Shown: piece after piece, positions 62,678 to 64,000 of the stretch | Position numbering within the stretch: position 1 is the first letter of the stretch | Layout of the letters: every line of letters begins with the position of its first letter | Source: Selenomonas sp. WCT3 | GTDB lineage: Bacteria > Bacillota > Negativicutes > Selenomonadales > Selenomonadaceae | Direction: 5' to 3' | Length of the DNA stretch: 64,000 nucleotides | Assembly (NCBI GenBank): GCA_900100835.1 | Contig: FNCM01000013.1 | Location: 18,365 to 82,364, forward strand | Notes under the pieces: generated by a model | The model's database searches: none | Told to the model about the DNA's origin: nothing | The model's input: only the letters and a program-made list of their open reading frames with translations | Made by a program: the position numbers and the translations under genes

Positions 62678-63583
62678 ATGGGCGTTTTGGTCAATAAAGA
62701 TACGAAGGTAATCGTTCAGGGAATTACGGGCAAGGCCGCAGCGTTCCATACGAAACAGATGCTGGATTACGGGACGAAGATTGTCGCCGGGGTCACGCCG
62801 GGCAAGGCGGGTCAGCAGGTTGAGGGCGTTCCGGTGTTCAATACGGTCAAAGAGGCAGTGGCGGCAACTGGGGCAACGGCATCGGTTATCTATGTGCCGG
62901 CACGGTTTGCGGCCGATTCTATCATGGAGGCCGTTGACGCCGGGCTGGAGCTGGCGGTCTGCATAACGGAGCATATTCCCGTGCAGGATATGGTGAAGGT
63001 TCGCCGCTATATGGAAGGCAAAAAGACGCGCCTTATCGGCCCTAACTGCCCGGGAATCCTTACGGCGGACGAGGCAAAGCTGGGAATTATCCCTGGTTAT
63101 ATCTATAAAAAAGGCCATGTAGGGGTTATTTCCCGTTCGGGAACGCTTACCTATGAGGCATCGTTCCAGCTTACGGCTGCTGGAATCGGGCAGACTACGG
63201 CTATCGGTATTGGCGGCGACCCGGTAAAGGGAACGGACTTTATCGATGCCCTGAAGCTCTTTAAGGATGATCCGGACACCAAAGCTGTTCTTATGATTGG
63301 CGAAATCGGCGGCACGGCAGAGGAGGATGCCGCGAAGTGGATTCAGGAAAATATGCCGGATAAACCGGTGGCGGCGTTTATTTCAGGGCGTCAGGCGCCT
63401 CCGGGCAAACGCATGGGGCATGCGGGCGCAATCATCAGTGGCGGCAAAGGAACCGCTGCCGATAAAATCAAGGCGCTCAATGCCGTTGGCATCGAGGTGG
63501 CTGATACGGTGGCCCACATCGGGGAAACCGTGGTAGCGACGTTGAAAAAAGCGGGCATTTATGAGGAATGCCATACGTGCTGA
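62678..63583 (+). CDS. sucD: Succinate-CoA ligase (ADP/GDP-forming) subunit alpha
   Basis: 301 residues; [33 protein letters not shown] and [15 protein letters not shown] with the phosphorylated His. Partner of SucC. Ends in EECHTC. Confidence 0.95.
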   Translation: MGVLVNKDTKVIVQGITGKAAAFHTKQMLDYGTKIVAGVTPGKAGQQVEGVPVFNTVKEAVAATGATASVIYVPARFAADSIMEAVDAGLELAVCITEHIPVQDMVKVRRYMEGKKTRLIGPNCPGILTADEAKLGIIPGYIYKKGHVGVISRSGTLTYEASFQLTAAGIGQTTAIGIGGDPVKGTDFIDALKLFKDDPDTKAVLMIGEIGGTAEEDAAKWIQENMPDKPVAAFISGRQAPPGKRMGHAGAIISGGKGTAADKIKALNAVGIEVADTVAHIGETVVATLKKAGIYEECHTC

Positions 63584-63602
63584 AAGAATAGTTAGTGGGG
63601 AA

Positions 63603-63652
63603 TAGAAGCCTCCATAAGTTAGAGGGATTTCTCTAACTTATGGAGGCTTCTA
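63603..63652 (+). terminator. 22-bp hairpin after sucD
   Basis: 63603-63624 and 63631-63652 are perfect complements around GGATTT. No T-tract follows, so it could instead protect the 3' end of the message. Confidence 0.65.
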
Positions 63653-64000
63653 CGAATTTATCCACATATTTTTTACAAATTACAGTTTGTAGGTTTGTGA
63701 GTTCGGATTCGAAACAAATCGCCGGCGGCGGGGGCCCCAGTACCAACGCTCCACCGGTGACAACCCGCTACAAGAAATTTTTGCCTTTTAATTAAGAGTT
63801 GGAAAACAGTTAAACGCGCTTCGTTTGGACGAAACTGCTTTTCCAACGAGAACGCAGGCAAAAATTTCTTGCTTCACGCGGAACGTCAAGGCTACGCTTA
63901 TGGTACTGGGGCCCCCGCCGCCTCGGTTAGAGTCGGTACGAATTGCTACGCCCTCGGAGGGGGGAGCCCCGCGAAACTTGCCACAGACTCAGCCGCCGCT
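63653..64000. repeat. Gene-free end region holding a 199-nt nested palindrome
   Basis: No gene is supported here. A palindrome centred at about 63823 contains 22-nt perfect arms (63724-63745 with 63901-63922, GC-rich), CCGC/GCGG (63765 and 63878), 15-nt arms (63771-63785 with 63857-63871) and 9-nt arms (63798-63806 with 63839-63847), all concentric. The right-hand 75 bases to the window end are GC-rich with no further structure that I can name. Confidence 0.75.

Noticed and set aside
61469-63118. A 549-codon open frame on the minus strand
   Set aside because: It lies opposite sucC and sucD, which have full motifs and ribosome binding sites; the translation is rich in His/Arg and has no family pattern.
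63673-63861. 62-codon minus-strand frame in the end region
   Set aside because: Falls within the nested palindrome and has no ribosome binding site or protein-like composition.
1-64000. CRISPR arrays, tRNA or rRNA genes
   Set aside because: No regularly spaced repeat series and no cloverleaf or rRNA-like segments were seen in the window.

Overview
The window looks like the chromosome of a diderm Firmicute of the Negativicutes, most likely Selenomonas or a close relative. The clearest sign is a run of five outer-membrane proteins, each with an N-terminal S-layer-homology (SLH) domain, a coiled coil and a C-terminal beta-barrel ending in phenylalanine, as in the Selenomonas Mep45-type proteins. 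The Firmicute-style T-box leader, ComK-like and YvrJ/DUF1659/DUF2922 genes, and Gram-positive-type ribosome binding sites fit the same group.

Layout: 1-5.5 kb holds the end of a low-molecular-weight protein tyrosine phosphatase, a sodium-dependent NSS transporter, and a cell-envelope set (two zinc-ribbon membrane proteins around a NagZ-like lipoprotein; the second zinc-ribbon gene is interrupted by an in-frame amber codon). 5.5-8.2 kb is a metNIQ methionine transporter. 8.3-8.6 kb holds a tiny Fst/par-like type I toxin-antitoxin locus. 8.6-10.4 kb is an MFS permease behind a T-box leader whose specifier reads as isoleucine. 10.5-11.9 kb has DUF1659, DUF2922, YvrJ and a ComK-like gene. 12-28 kb is a Wzx/Wzy-type polysaccharide locus with a normal-GC front end and a strongly AT-rich, probably acquired core. 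28-31.8 kb is an accessory patch (IS66 debris, an Rpn-type nuclease and a decayed copy, a sigma factor, an Xre regulator, a Cys-rich orphan).

32-35.5 kb is housekeeping (rpiB, glyA, upp, ychF), followed by a Fic protein preceded by two related hairpins. 37-41.6 kb is a divergent molybdoenzyme module (catalytic subunit, Fe-S subunit, PucR/CdaR-type regulator, TorD-like chaperone). 41.7-42.8 kb has a nitrilase-family amidase and a DUF951 protein. 43-50.8 kb is the five-gene porin array; each gene has its own promoter, terminator and a short leader hairpin with an invariant-length 12-nt loop and covarying stem. 50.9-51.2 kb is a second par-like toxin-antitoxin locus. 51-64 kb holds an ECF-type Gx transporter component, a NusG-II protein, alr, a Crp/Fnr regulator, a purine permease, a response regulator-EAL phosphodiesterase, a HAD phosphatase, galM, an iron-type alcohol dehydrogenase and sucCD, ending in a 199-nt nested palindrome.

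The most notable unexplained structures are the two minimal toxin/antisense RNA loci (8328-8580 and 50880-51181) and the conserved porin leader hairpin. All were found by reading the bases; none has been checked by database search or RNA data.
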